Positions 7,273-17,000 of a stretch of DNA of 50,846 nucleotides are shown one piece after another. The stretch covers positions 1 through 50,846 of the forward strand of contig JAKQDD010000107.1 in assembly GCA_029556615.1 (NCBI GenBank), read 5' to 3'. A program made the position numbers and the translations under genes. The first letter of the stretch is position 1. Every line of letters starts with the position of its first letter. Origin of the DNA: Verrucomicrobiota bacterium. Its GTDB lineage: Bacteria > Verrucomicrobiota > Verrucomicrobiia > Limisphaerales > J093. The notes beneath the pieces were generated by a model. That model did not search any database, was not told the DNA's origin, and saw only the letters and a program-made list of their open reading frames with translations.

Positions 7273-8175
7273 TCAGCGTTGCGTCCCGAATTCGAGCCAC
7301 GCCATCACCGGAAAGTGGTCGCTGGCATGCTGCCCGTTGTCGCGCCACTCGACGACTTCGGCCTTCGATACCGTCACGGAACCCCGCGCCAGCACCCAGT
7401 CAATGCGCTCGCTCCCGCGCACCGGCTCCCGAAAACCGTTGAACGAATTGAGGCTCTCGTTGACCCGTTCCCGCGCCAGGGTCCACGTGTCCGCCAACCC
7501 CCCTTCGCCCACGAGAATCGAGTAGGCCGCGCTCCTGCCCGCCACCGCGTTGAAGTCGCCGGTCATCACGATCGGCAGCGTCGTCTTCAAACGCTCGACC
7601 CGCTCCCGGATCAATCGGGCGCCCTGCTGCCGCGCGTTCTCGATCTCATGATCCAGGTGCGTGTTCCAATGATAGAACTCGCAGCCGGACGTCCGATCCC
7701 GAAACCGCACCCACGTCACCATCCGGCGGCACTTGTTGCCCCAGGTGCTCGAACCGATCACCTCCGGCGTGTCCGAAAGCCAGAAATGATCGTACTCGAC
7801 CGGCTCGAACCGGTCTCTCCGATAGAAGATCGCCATGAACTCCCCGCGGCTCCCGCCATCACGGCCCAGACCGATCCAGGCGTACTCGGGCAGACCTGCG
7901 GCAAGCTCCTTGAGCTGCCCATACAACCCCTCCTGGGTGCCCACCAGGTCCGGAGCCACCTGCTGAATGCACCGCTGCAACACCGGACGCCGCACCCCCC
8001 ACGCGTTCGGCGGCGTCGCACTCGCATACCGGAGATTGTACGTCATCACCGACAGGGCCAGACGCCCCGACCCACCCTCCGCCGCCTCTGGCGGATCCCC
8101 TGCCGCTGCGCCCGCAAGACCCGCCATCAACCACAGCGCAACCCACACCCGCAACATCTTGAAGCGCTTGTTCAC
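7273..8175 (-). CDS. Endonuclease/exonuclease/phosphatase family protein, secreted
   Basis: A 300-residue protein with an N-terminal signal peptide (VNKRFKMLRVWVALWLMAGL, cut near AAAG) and an EEP-superfamily domain: SVMTYNLRY, then GTQEGLYGQ with the metal-binding Glu, NTHLDHE with the catalytic His/Asp, MTGDFNAVAG, ERIDWVLARG and a final HASDHFPV. The superfamily cleaves phosphodiesters in DNA, sphingomyelin or inositol phosphates; the secretion signal suggests an extracytoplasmic substrate. I chose GTG 8175, which has GTAGG 8 nt upstream; ATG 8157 is the alternative. Upstream lies repeat copy C, then a divergent sialidase-like gene. Confidence 0.85.
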   Translation of the reverse strand: MNKRFKMLRVWVALWLMAGLAGAAAGDPPEAAEGGSGRLALSVMTYNLRYASATPPNAWGVRRPVLQRCIQQVAPDLVGTQEGLYGQLKELAAGLPEYAWIGLGRDGGSRGEFMAIFYRRDRFEPVEYDHFWLSDTPEVIGSSTWGNKCRRMVTWVRFRDRTSGCEFYHWNTHLDHEIENARQQGARLIRERVERLKTTLPIVMTGDFNAVAGRSAAYSILVGEGGLADTWTLARERVNESLNSFNGFREPVRGSERIDWVLARGSVTVSKAEVVEWRDNGQHASDHFPVMAWLEFGTQR

Positions 8176-8326
8176 CAAGCCAGCCTACCCGCGAGCCGCC
8201 CAACTCTGCAAGCGCCGTCCCGCATCCTCGCCTGCGATCGTGCGCCATCGGCTCCTGGTGGGTGTTGGCCTTCAACAGCCGGTGCGGTGTCGGCCCCGGG
8301 GTGGCGCGCCCGCTCGCGCGCAGGCT

Positions 8327-8507
8327 CTGGCGAGGCGCACCTCAGACCCAGTCGAGTCCTCAGGTTCATGAAGACCCTGCTGTGCCTGCCCACCCTCTCT
8401 TCCGCGCCTCGCTAAGGTAGAGTCCTCGAAAGCAGGGGGGTGGGGTTGGAACGACAGGGACCAAACTTGACCTGTGGACCACACATTCCACAAGCCGAGG
8501 ACTCTGG
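8327..8507 (-). repeat. Dispersed double-stem-loop repeat, full copy C
   Basis: Inverted orientation. GGCGAGGCGCA (from 8329) pairs imperfectly with CGCGCCTCGCTAA (8403-8415). AGAGTCCTCGA (8419-8429) pairs with CCGAGGACTCT (8495-8505). CTGG flanks both ends (8327-8330 and 8504-8507). The loop block reads GGTCCACAGGTCAAGTTTGG on the minus strand, matching the conserved loop with one change. The outer half is of the GGACTCGACTGGGTCTGAGG subtype. It lies between two divergent gene starts. Confidence 0.87.
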
Positions 8508-8591
8508 TCCGGATTTGTGTTTCCACAGAACCCTGGATTGGTAGGGTGCTCCCCGTGCACCCGGCAGCACGCCGGGGCATTCCACATCGCC

Positions 8592-9779
8592 ATGCCATTC
8601 GCTCACGTCCTGGCCGCCGGTCTCCTGCCCGCGGTGCTCCTCGCAGCCCAAGCCGCTTCGCCCGCCATCCCGGGAACCGTCGTCCACCACTCGCCCGCCG
8701 CCAGCGGCATCTACATCGGTTCCCCAAGCATCGCCGTGCTCGACCCCCGGACGTATGTCGTCTCTCACGACGAATTCGGACCCCAGAGCACCGAACATCG
8801 CCGGGCAGTCTCCCATGTCTATCGATCCTCCGACCGCGGATCCACCTGGCAGCGGACGGCGACGCTTGACGGCGCCTTCTGGTCCACGCTGTTCCTGCAC
8901 CGCGGCAGCCTCTACCTGCTCGGCACCGACAAACACCACGGCAACGCCGTGATCCGCCGCTCGACCGACGGCGGCCACACGTGGTCCTCCCCCGATGACC
9001 CCCGCGCCGGGCTCCTGCGAAATGACGGGCAGTACCACGGCGCGCCCGTGCCGGTCCTCGAGCACGCCGGCCGGCTTTGGCGGGCCATGGAACGACGCGA
9101 CCCGCCCGTCGCCTGGGGCGTGAATTACCGGGCCGCCGTTCTCTCCGCTCCCGTCGACGCCAACTTGCTCGATGCCGCCTCCTGGACCGTCACGAACTTC
9201 CTCCCCAGCAACACCAACTGGAACCAAGGCGACTTCGGCGCCTGGCTCGAAGGCAATGTCGTCCTCGCCCCCGACGGCGGCCTCGTCAACCTCCTGCGCG
9301 TTCACACCCGGTCGCCCGACGAAAAAGCCGCCCTCGTCCGCGTGGCCCCGGACGGCCGCACGCTCGACTTCGATCCCGCCTCCGGCTTCGTCCCGTTTCC
9401 AGGCGGCGCCAAGAAGTTCACCGTCCGCTTCGATCCTTCGAGCCGCCAGTACTGGGCCCTCGCCAGCATCGTCCTCGACCGGCATCGCGCCAGCAACCCG
9501 TCCGGCATCCGCAACGCCCTCGCCCTCACCGCCTCGCCCGACCTCCGCCAATGGACCGTCCGATGCCTCCTTCTCTACCATCCCGACACCCGCCACCACG
9601 GTTTCCAATACGCCGATTGGCAATTCGATGGAGACGATCTGATCGCCGTCGTGCGCACGGCCTACGATGACGACGCCGGCGGCGCCCATAACCATCACGA
9701 CGCCAATTTCCTCACATTCCACCGCGTTGCGAACTTCCGCCGGCTCAACACCGCCGATTCCGTGGCCCCATGGCCCTGA
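8592..9779 (+). CDS. BNR-repeat sialidase-like secreted protein
   Basis: A 395-residue product with a signal peptide (MPFAHVLAAGLLPAVLLAAQ, cut near AAS) and a six-bladed-propeller look. Two clear Asp-box/BNR motifs are visible: SSDRGSTWQ and STDGGHTWSS. This matches the sialidase/BNR superfamily. The arginine triad cannot be assigned with confidence, so sialidase activity is only one possibility; similar proteins act on other glycans or are uncharacterised. ATG 8592 begins the signal peptide directly; upstream in-frame codons fall in repeat flank. It converges with the URO-D-like gene, 3 bp apart. Confidence 0.75.
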   Translation: MPFAHVLAAGLLPAVLLAAQAASPAIPGTVVHHSPAASGIYIGSPSIAVLDPRTYVVSHDEFGPQSTEHRRAVSHVYRSSDRGSTWQRTATLDGAFWSTLFLHRGSLYLLGTDKHHGNAVIRRSTDGGHTWSSPDDPRAGLLRNDGQYHGAPVPVLEHAGRLWRAMERRDPPVAWGVNYRAAVLSAPVDANLLDAASWTVTNFLPSNTNWNQGDFGAWLEGNVVLAPDGGLVNLLRVHTRSPDEKAALVRVAPDGRTLDFDPASGFVPFPGGAKKFTVRFDPSSRQYWALASIVLDRHRASNPSGIRNALALTASPDLRQWTVRCLLLYHPDTRHHGFQYADWQFDGDDLIAVVRTAYDDDAGGAHNHHDANFLTFHRVANFRRLNTADSVAPWP

Positions 9780-9782
9780 GGC

Positions 9783-10952
9783 TTAGTAGCCGCCGTACTC
9801 GAGGCCCGCCTCGATGAAGGCCCGGTAATTCGCTTCCGTCCGCGGCGACAGCGGCACGTCGATCGGCGCCGCCGTCGGCATCAGCACAAACCCACCCCCC
9901 GCCTTCGCCTGGTCCAGGATCTTCCGAACCTCAGCCCGAACCTCACCCGCCGTGCCCTGCTCGAGCACCTTGAGCTCGATGTTCCCCCACACCGAGACCC
10001 CGCGCTCGGAACACCGCCGCTTCACCTCCCCGATCTCGATGTCCCCATCCGGAGGCGGTTCGCAGGGATCAATCCCGTCGCAGCCCGTCTCGAGGATCAT
10101 GTCCAGCACCCGGCCGATCCGGCCATGACAGTGCAAACGCACCTTCGCCCCGCGCCCGTGGATCAACTCGGTCATCGCCTTGACATGCGGCACCACAAAC
10201 CGACGGAACATCGCCGGCGACAGGTACGGCGGCGTGAAATACTCCGGACCCACAATCCGATAGCAGTCCACCACGCAACAGTCCAGCTGCCGGCGCAGGT
10301 TCTCGAGAACGCGCTCGGCCAGAATGTCCACGGTCCGGGCAAAATGGCCGGTCTCCTCGGCCGCCCACATCAGGAAGTCCTGAAACGACATCAGGTCCGC
10401 CGCCAGATACGCCGGATCCGAAATCGAGGCCAGCACAATCCCCGCATCGCCCAGATCGGATCGCACCCGCCCCAAATCCGAGGCGTCATACGTCCCCGGC
10501 GCGTACGGAACGCTCAGCGCCTTGTCCACGTCCGCAAGGCTCTTGCACCAATGCTCGACCCGCCACGTCGTGTGCACCGTCGCCGTCGATTGCAGCACCC
10601 GGCGCAGATCGCCCCGGGGCGTCCGGCAGACGCTCGTTCTCCGTTCGAACGCCCCGTCCCGCTCGGTCTCCGTCACGATCTCCACCGGATGATCCGAGCC
10701 CAGAAACCGTTCCTCGCACGTGTACCGGTCGACTCCCGCACGCGGATTCCAGTTGGTGATGCAATCCGTGTGCGCCCGGATGAACTCCATGAGCCCCTGG
10801 TAACTGGGCTGCCGGTTGTACCAGTCCAGGCGGTCGCACCCCGCCAACTCGTAGGTGTTGATCGGCACCCGATCGGCAATACCGCCGTCGAGAGCGGTCA
10901 ACAGGCGCCGCCGCGACGTCCACCCCCCCCCGGCAGTGCTCGAGACCTTCAT
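9783..10952 (-). CDS. Uroporphyrinogen decarboxylase (URO-D)-like family protein
   Basis: A 389-residue TIM-barrel protein of the URO-D/MtaA/CmuA superfamily. The N-terminus (RRRLLTALDGGIADRVPINT) and late segments (VRLHCHGRIGRVLDMILETG, DGIDPCEPPPDGD, WGNIELKVLEQG) match the branch common in Verrucomicrobiota, Planctomycetes and anaerobes. There HxC-type residues can bind zinc for methyl transfer. It is probably not HemE: it lacks the PxWFMRQAGR start and sits beside a transporter. Its ATG overlaps the symporter stop (ATGA), so the two are translationally coupled and likely share a substrate. I infer a methyltransferase or decarboxylase for an imported compound; the substrate is unknown. Confidence 0.8.
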   Translation of the reverse strand: MKVSSTAGGGWTSRRRLLTALDGGIADRVPINTYELAGCDRLDWYNRQPSYQGLMEFIRAHTDCITNWNPRAGVDRYTCEERFLGSDHPVEIVTETERDGAFERRTSVCRTPRGDLRRVLQSTATVHTTWRVEHWCKSLADVDKALSVPYAPGTYDASDLGRVRSDLGDAGIVLASISDPAYLAADLMSFQDFLMWAAEETGHFARTVDILAERVLENLRRQLDCCVVDCYRIVGPEYFTPPYLSPAMFRRFVVPHVKAMTELIHGRGAKVRLHCHGRIGRVLDMILETGCDGIDPCEPPPDGDIEIGEVKRRCSERGVSVWGNIELKVLEQGTAGEVRAEVRKILDQAKAGGGFVLMPTAAPIDVPLSPRTEANYRAFIEAGLEYGGY

Positions 10953-12775
10953 GTCGCCCGCCCGGGTCCGCCCGCCCAAAGCCGCCGGATCACCCCCAGC
11001 AGCACCAGGCCGCTGCCCACAAACACCGCCAACAGGACCCCCGCCAGGGCGTACCGGCCATAGAGCACGTTGCCCACCGTGAATAGCGAAGCCCAGATCG
11101 CCGCACACCCGGCGCTCCAGCCCAACAGCGCCAGCGGCAGGTTCTCGCGCGTCGCCGCCGCCTCCGGCGCCGTCACGCCGGCATCCCGGGCCACGCTCCG
11201 CCAGCCGGGCCCAAACGGCCGCACCTTCCGGTAAAAGGCAATCAGCGTGGCACGATCGGTCTGCGGCCCCAGAAACGCGGTCAGCACCCAGCACACCGTG
11301 GTCACCGCCACCGTGATCAACAGGGCGTGATGCGTGCTGAACGGAACCTCGAAAACCCGCTTCAGGATCAGCAGCACAATCGAGATCCCAAAGGAACTCA
11401 CCATGGCCGCCACCTCGCACCACGCCGTGATCCGCCACCAGAACCAGCGGAGCAGGTACAACAGGCCCGTGCCCGCCCCCACCTGCAGGATGATGTCGAA
11501 GCTGTCCTTCGCGGTTTCAAGCAGATAGACCGTCGCCGAGGAAACCACAAACAGGCCGACCGTCGCCAACCGGCCCGCCAGCACGTAATGCGTCTCCGTC
11601 CGGTCCCGGCGGAGGAACCGCCGGTAGAAATCGTGCACGAGGTACGACGAACCCCAGTTCAAGTGCGTCAGAATCGTCGACGAGTTCGCCGCGATCAGCC
11701 CCCCGACCATCAACCCCACAAAGCCCACCGGCAGAAACTTCAGCATCGCCGGATACGCAATGTCGTGGCCCAGCAGCCTCGCGTCCATGCCCGGAAACGC
11801 CTTCTGAATGTCCGACAGCTCGGGGTAGACCAGCAGCGAACAGAGCCCCACCAGAATCCACGGCCAGGGACGCAACACGTAGTGCGCCACGTTGAAGAAC
11901 AGCACCGCCCCCAGCGAGTCCCGCTCCGATTTCGACGCCAGCATCCGCTGGGCAATGTAACTGCCGCCCCCCGGCTCCGCCCCGGGATACCACGTCGCCC
12001 ACCATTGCACCGCCAGCGGCATGATGAAGATCGCCACCGCGACGTCCCAGTGGTTCGCAAAGTCCGGCAGGATATTCAAGTACTGCAACATCGCCGTGCC
12101 GTCCGGACTCAGCCGCGGCGCCGACAGCTTCTCGACCATGACCCCAAGACCGCCGACGTGTTGGACGGCAAAATAGGCCGCCGCAATCACCGCCGTCATC
12201 TTGATGAAGAACTGGATCATGTCGATCACGATCACCCCCCAGAGGCCGGAGTGCGTCGCGAATACCACGTTCAGCAGCCCCACCGCCAGCAGCGTCTGCC
12301 ACCGCGGCATGCCAAACAACACATTCGCAATCTTGCACGCCGCCAGATTCACCGACGCCATGATCACGCAGTTGAAAAACAACCCCAGATACACCGACCG
12401 GAAACCCCGCACCACGCTCGCCGCCTTGCCCGAGTACCGCAGCTCGTAAAACTCGAGGTCCGTCAGCACCTCCGAGCGCCGCCATAGCCGCGCGTAGAAA
12501 AACACCGTCGCCACCCCCGTCAACACAAAGGCCCACCACACCCAGTTCCCCGCCACCCCGCGCTGCCGCACAATGTCCGTCACCAGGTTCGGCGTGTCGC
12601 TGCTGAAAGTCGTCGCCACCATGGATAACCCCGCCAGCCACCATGGCACCGCACGCCCCGAGGCGAAGTACTCGGACGTGTTCCTCCCCGCCCGCTTCCC
12701 AAAAAACAAGGCCGGCACAAAGCAGATCAGCAGCGACGCCGCCACGATCAGCCAATCGACGAGTTGCAGTTTCAT
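10949..12775 (-). CDS. Sodium:solute symporter (SSS family)
   Basis: A 608-residue polytopic membrane protein starting MKLQLVDWLIVAASLLICFV. SSS signatures include SEYFASGRAVPWWLAGLSM, FSSDTPNLVTD, and the central MVGGLIAANSSTILTHLNWG, which resembles the sodium-site helix of this family. There are around 13 hydrophobic segments. A soluble stretch near residues 510-545 precedes two final helices. Family members import sugars, myo-inositol, amino acids or sialic acid with sodium; the substrate is not readable. It is coupled by ATGA to the URO-D-like gene downstream and preceded by the DHH gene across 135 bp. Confidence 0.9.
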   Translation of the reverse strand: MKLQLVDWLIVAASLLICFVPALFFGKRAGRNTSEYFASGRAVPWWLAGLSMVATTFSSDTPNLVTDIVRQRGVAGNWVWWAFVLTGVATVFFYARLWRRSEVLTDLEFYELRYSGKAASVVRGFRSVYLGLFFNCVIMASVNLAACKIANVLFGMPRWQTLLAVGLLNVVFATHSGLWGVIVIDMIQFFIKMTAVIAAAYFAVQHVGGLGVMVEKLSAPRLSPDGTAMLQYLNILPDFANHWDVAVAIFIMPLAVQWWATWYPGAEPGGGSYIAQRMLASKSERDSLGAVLFFNVAHYVLRPWPWILVGLCSLLVYPELSDIQKAFPGMDARLLGHDIAYPAMLKFLPVGFVGLMVGGLIAANSSTILTHLNWGSSYLVHDFYRRFLRRDRTETHYVLAGRLATVGLFVVSSATVYLLETAKDSFDIILQVGAGTGLLYLLRWFWWRITAWCEVAAMVSSFGISIVLLILKRVFEVPFSTHHALLITVAVTTVCWVLTAFLGPQTDRATLIAFYRKVRPFGPGWRSVARDAGVTAPEAAATRENLPLALLGWSAGCAAIWASLFTVGNVLYGRYALAGVLLAVFVGSGLVLLGVIRRLWAGGPGRAT

Positions 12776-12910
12776 GACGTGTTCAACGCGCCACGCGACT
12801 CAAGGAGCAGTCGTCATAGGTCACATGGCCTTCCGGGTAGGGACTCAACAGCAGATTACCGCTCGGGTCGGGCGCCGGCGGCCTGCGCCTTGGCCCTCGC
12901 CAGCGCCGGC

Positions 12911-13849
12911 TCAGGACGCCTCGAGCTCCCGCAGCAGGCTCCCTTCCGGCCCGGCCGGCGGCGGAGACGCGGGCGCCGGATTCAATACCTTCCGCAGGTA
13001 ATGGATCGCATCCGGGATCTGTTGCACGGACCTCGGCAGCGTCGCCCCCGCCGCGTTGGCATGGCCTCCCCCTTGCAGACGCGTCGCCAGCGCCAAGGCC
13101 TCGCCGTTGCGACTACGCAGACTGACAATCACCGTGCCGTTGGCCTTCCGAAACAACGTGAGCAGCACCCGGTACGGCAGCCCCCCCGCCGCCAGCAGCC
13201 GGTGCACGATCAGGTTCGTGTTGCCCACCAACGTCGGCACAAACCCCACGTCCGCAGACAAAGGAACCACATTCGCCCCGCTCCAGACCTCCCCCAGCGG
13301 ATCCTCGACACGCCGCTTCACCGCCATCACCTCCAGCAGAGGATGGTCCAGAAGCCGCTCGAGATCGCCCTCGATCAGCGCGTGCATCGCCCAGAAACCG
13401 TAGCTCTTCACCAGACTCGCACAGTCGGAGGCGGCCGCAAACTCGGGGTCCTCAACCAGGAACAAGTCCGCGATGTCGTTCAGCCGGACCAGGCGATCCA
13501 GCGCCGGTGTTCCCAGGCCCCGGTCCTGGCACAGCTCATAACAAAGCCGGCCCGCCGACTTGTTCACGTCGTGGATCAGCCGGGCCTGTCGCGGCACGAT
13601 CTCCGTCGCATGATGATCCACCACCAGCCAGTTCGGCCGGTCCAGCCGGCTGTCGAACGCCAGATCACAAACCCAGGCCGCCGGCTCCAACATCGGCCGC
13701 TGCCGCCACTGGTGGTTGTGATACGCCTGCAGCGGTACGCGCACGCCGTACACCTGCCGCGCCAGCCGCTGCAACAACAGCCCGGAAACCAGACCGTCCA
13801 GGTCGCTCTCATGCGTGAGAATGACCTCGGGTTTGACAAAGTCGTCCAT
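12911..13849 (-). CDS. DHH-family phosphoesterase
   Basis: A 312-residue cytoplasmic protein with the DHH/DHHA1 pattern: motif I THESDLDG near residue 13, a mid-domain LVVDHHAT giving the DHH triad, and the C-terminal DHHA1 signature GGGHANAAGA. Family members hydrolyse short oligoribonucleotides, pAp or cyclic dinucleotides using manganese. Without the GdpP membrane/PAS region it is more like NrnA or a stand-alone phosphodiesterase, but the exact substrate is uncertain. ATG 13849 is chosen because residues further upstream look non-coding. It is divergent from the giant protease and lies upstream of the symporter pair. Confidence 0.85.
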   Translation of the reverse strand: MDDFVKPEVILTHESDLDGLVSGLLLQRLARQVYGVRVPLQAYHNHQWRQRPMLEPAAWVCDLAFDSRLDRPNWLVVDHHATEIVPRQARLIHDVNKSAGRLCYELCQDRGLGTPALDRLVRLNDIADLFLVEDPEFAAASDCASLVKSYGFWAMHALIEGDLERLLDHPLLEVMAVKRRVEDPLGEVWSGANVVPLSADVGFVPTLVGNTNLIVHRLLAAGGLPYRVLLTLFRKANGTVIVSLRSRNGEALALATRLQGGGHANAAGATLPRSVQQIPDAIHYLRKVLNPAPASPPPAGPEGSLLRELEAS

Positions 13850-14043
13850 GAGGCAAAGAGGGTAGCCGAGGAGGCCCCAGCCCGCCAACCTGATTCCGCG
13901 CCCCGCGTGGTGGCGTTTGCCCGCGCCTTCCTGGTTCACTCTTGACTCCGCCAACGACCAAAGCCGATATTGCGTTTGAACCCTTCAAGACCATGAACGT
14001 CCACGCCTGCGGAGTCTCCCCTTCTCGAAAGCCACGGGTGACG

Positions 14044-17000
14044 ATGAGTCGAACGATCGTGGCGTGTCTGTGCTGCCTGATCCTCGACGACTTGCCCGGA
14101 CTTCCTGATGACTCCGGCAGTAAGTACGTTCCTCCAGTTGCCCCCAGTCGCCATCCCCTTCCGGAAATGCTCGATTCAGGCACGCCCGCGGCCGTTGCTC
14201 GCCCGACGCACGAACCAGGAGAGGTGCTGGTTAAACTGCGGTCCGATTCGCCGACACACCGTTCTCTCCAGAGTGCCGCTCTGGGGGCGACAGGGCCCAG
14301 GCTTGCAGCGGTCGGGCGCACAGGATTGGGCGCGCGCCTGTCCTCGATGGGGGCGCAGGACGTGCGGCCGGTCTTCCGAGTGGCGAATCAAGCACGACCA
14401 CGCACCGCAATCGGACTCCAGTCCGCTTCGGCCACTCGACAACAACAATCCGAACAGCGACAGGCGTTGTTCCGGTGGTATCGTGTCCAACTGCAGGAGG
14501 GGCGGAGCCCGCCAGAGGCGGTCTCAGCGCTGCGTGCCGACCCTGAGGTCGAGCACGCGGAGTTGAACGTGCACCGTCGTCTGTGTGCTGACATTCCCCC
14601 AATCGTCACCGGCCTGCCGGACAACACCACCGACCCGGACATGGGAGCCCAATGGTATCTTATGGTGGCCCGCGTTCAACAGGCCTGGAACTTCCTCCAA
14701 ACCAACGGGGCAACAGCAGGCGGGAACCGGGATGTCGTGGTCGCCGTGATCGACACCGGTGTGGATCCCACCCATGAGGAGCTCGTGGGCAACCTCTGGA
14801 CCAACCCCGGGGAGACCGCCGGCAATGGCGTCGACGACGACCAGAATGGCTTCATTGACGACGTCCACGGCTGCAGCGTGGTCTCCGATCCGCGAAGTCA
14901 CTCGGGGGACTCGTCGGACTACACCGGGCATGGCACACACGTCGCCGGAATTGTGGCTGCCACAGCCTTCAATCTCCGAGGCGGGGCCGGCGTCGCGTTC
15001 AACGTCCAGGTCATGTCGGTTCGGGCGGCGCAGTACTCCGGGGTTCTGACCGCCACCGACGCGGCGGAAGGGATCCTCTACGCCGTGGACCACGGTGCCG
15101 AGGTGATCAATATGAGCTTCGGTGGCTACCAATGGTCGCAGATCGAGTTCGACGCCCTCGAGATGGCGCTGCATCAGTCGGCGTTGGTGGCCGCCGCCGG
15201 TAATGACGCGCTGCCGAGGAAGTCGGCACCGCTCTACCCGGCCGCCCTCCCTTACGTCCTTGGAGTCGAGGCCACACAACCGCCGCCCACCCAGTACCTG
15301 CGATGCTGGTTCTCCAATTTCGGCTACGACATTGCCGCGCCAGGCGAGAGCATTTTCAGCACCTTGCCCGGCAATCAATATGCCCGCTGGAGCGGCACGT
15401 CGATGGCTGCTCCCATCGTCTCCGGAGTGGCTGCGCTGATGCGGTCCTTCTTCTGGCAACGGGAGGTGTACTCCTCCCGGTTTCTCATGGGCGCCATCTT
15501 CGGTTCGAAGGCCTTCGGCGAAGACCCGGGCTTCGAGAGTGCCGGCTTGGTGGACGCGTATGCGGCCCTTAGCGTCCCGCCCAAGCCTGGAGTCGACTTG
15601 CTCGAGAACTGGCTCTTCGACGATCCCGGGATCAGCCCGGAAAACGACAACGATGGACGGGTCGACTCGGGAGAGACCATCCACCTCGGCATCGAACTGA
15701 TCAACCGGTCGGGACAAGCTGACGATGTCATTGCCATCCTCGAGGCCAGGGCCTTGGGCGCTGTCCAGGACGACCCCTACGTCTCCATCGACGTTCCACT
15801 CGTGGATTTCGGCGGCATCGGACCCTTCAACACCTCGGACAACGGTTTCCTGTACGATCCTGAGGGCGTCATTACCAATGTCAGCTGGCCTTTTGTGTTC
15901 ACCGTGTCGCCCGACTGCCCCAACGATCACGTCATCAACTTCATCCTGACCATTGACTTTCGAGACGGATGGGACCCGGAACACCCATGGTACGAGCGCA
16001 TCTCCTATTTTCAATATGTCGTGCAACGGGGCCGGAACGTCCCAGCCGTCATTCGCACCAATACCACGCTCACGTCCGACCAGTATTGGTTGGTCCCCGG
16101 CCCTGTTCTCGTCGACTCGGGCGCGACCCTTACAATCGCACCAGGAACACAAGTCCAGTGGGGCTCCGTCAGCGACGACCCCTATAACCCGGGCCCCAAA
16201 AACGGCTATATCCTCGTCCGCGGCGCCCTGGACGTCCAAGGGACTTGGGAACGACCCGTTTCGATGTTTCCTTCCTACCTGGTCGCCGGACAGAACACGC
16301 GGATTCTATCCGAGGACAACGGCATCATCGACATGCGCTATGCCAAGGTGCGCAACCCCGATCTCAAAGGAGTGCGATCTCTCGACCACTGCTATCTCGA
16401 CTGGGACGCCCTGGGAGCAACCGTTGCGGCTGCCTCCGCAAGCCAAACAGTCTTCCATCGGCTGCGCGGCGGAGCCAGCTCTTTGGACATCGACCGTTTT
16501 GTCGAGTGTCTGTTTGATGCGAGCTGGATGCCCCCCAAACCCATGGCCCAGTTGTACCGATCCGCAATTCTTCAGGACATCGAGTGTCCGCTGTCCATCA
16601 CGGTGCCGTGCTCCCTGCGGGATACTCTGACCAGTCAGGTTCCCGAGGAGCCCTTCTTTCTCCAGTTGCAGGCTCACGAGGGATCCACCTATGTCCTGCT
16701 GCCCACCGAGTGGCCCTCTCTCGGCCTTGCCGAGTCGATCGCCAGTTACTACGGAGGCCACGTCGTGTCCGTGCCGGACGCCACCACCGAGGCGTTCCTC
16801 GAATCGTACATTGGGGCCATGCCCCGCTTGATGCACAGCTACCGATTTGTCCTTGGGCTTACCGACGAGGGCCCCGCCGGGAGCCTGACGGACTTCCATT
16901 GGATCGATGGAACCCCTGTCACATTCACATCCTGGGCCTCCGGCTATCCCCACGAGGCCGTGCACGGCCCGAGCCACCTCGTCCAGGTCGCCTACCACAA

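Noticed and set aside
9783..10952. HemE (true uroporphyrinogen decarboxylase)
   Set aside because: The N-terminal HemE signature is missing and the gene is coupled to a symporter rather than to other heme genes.
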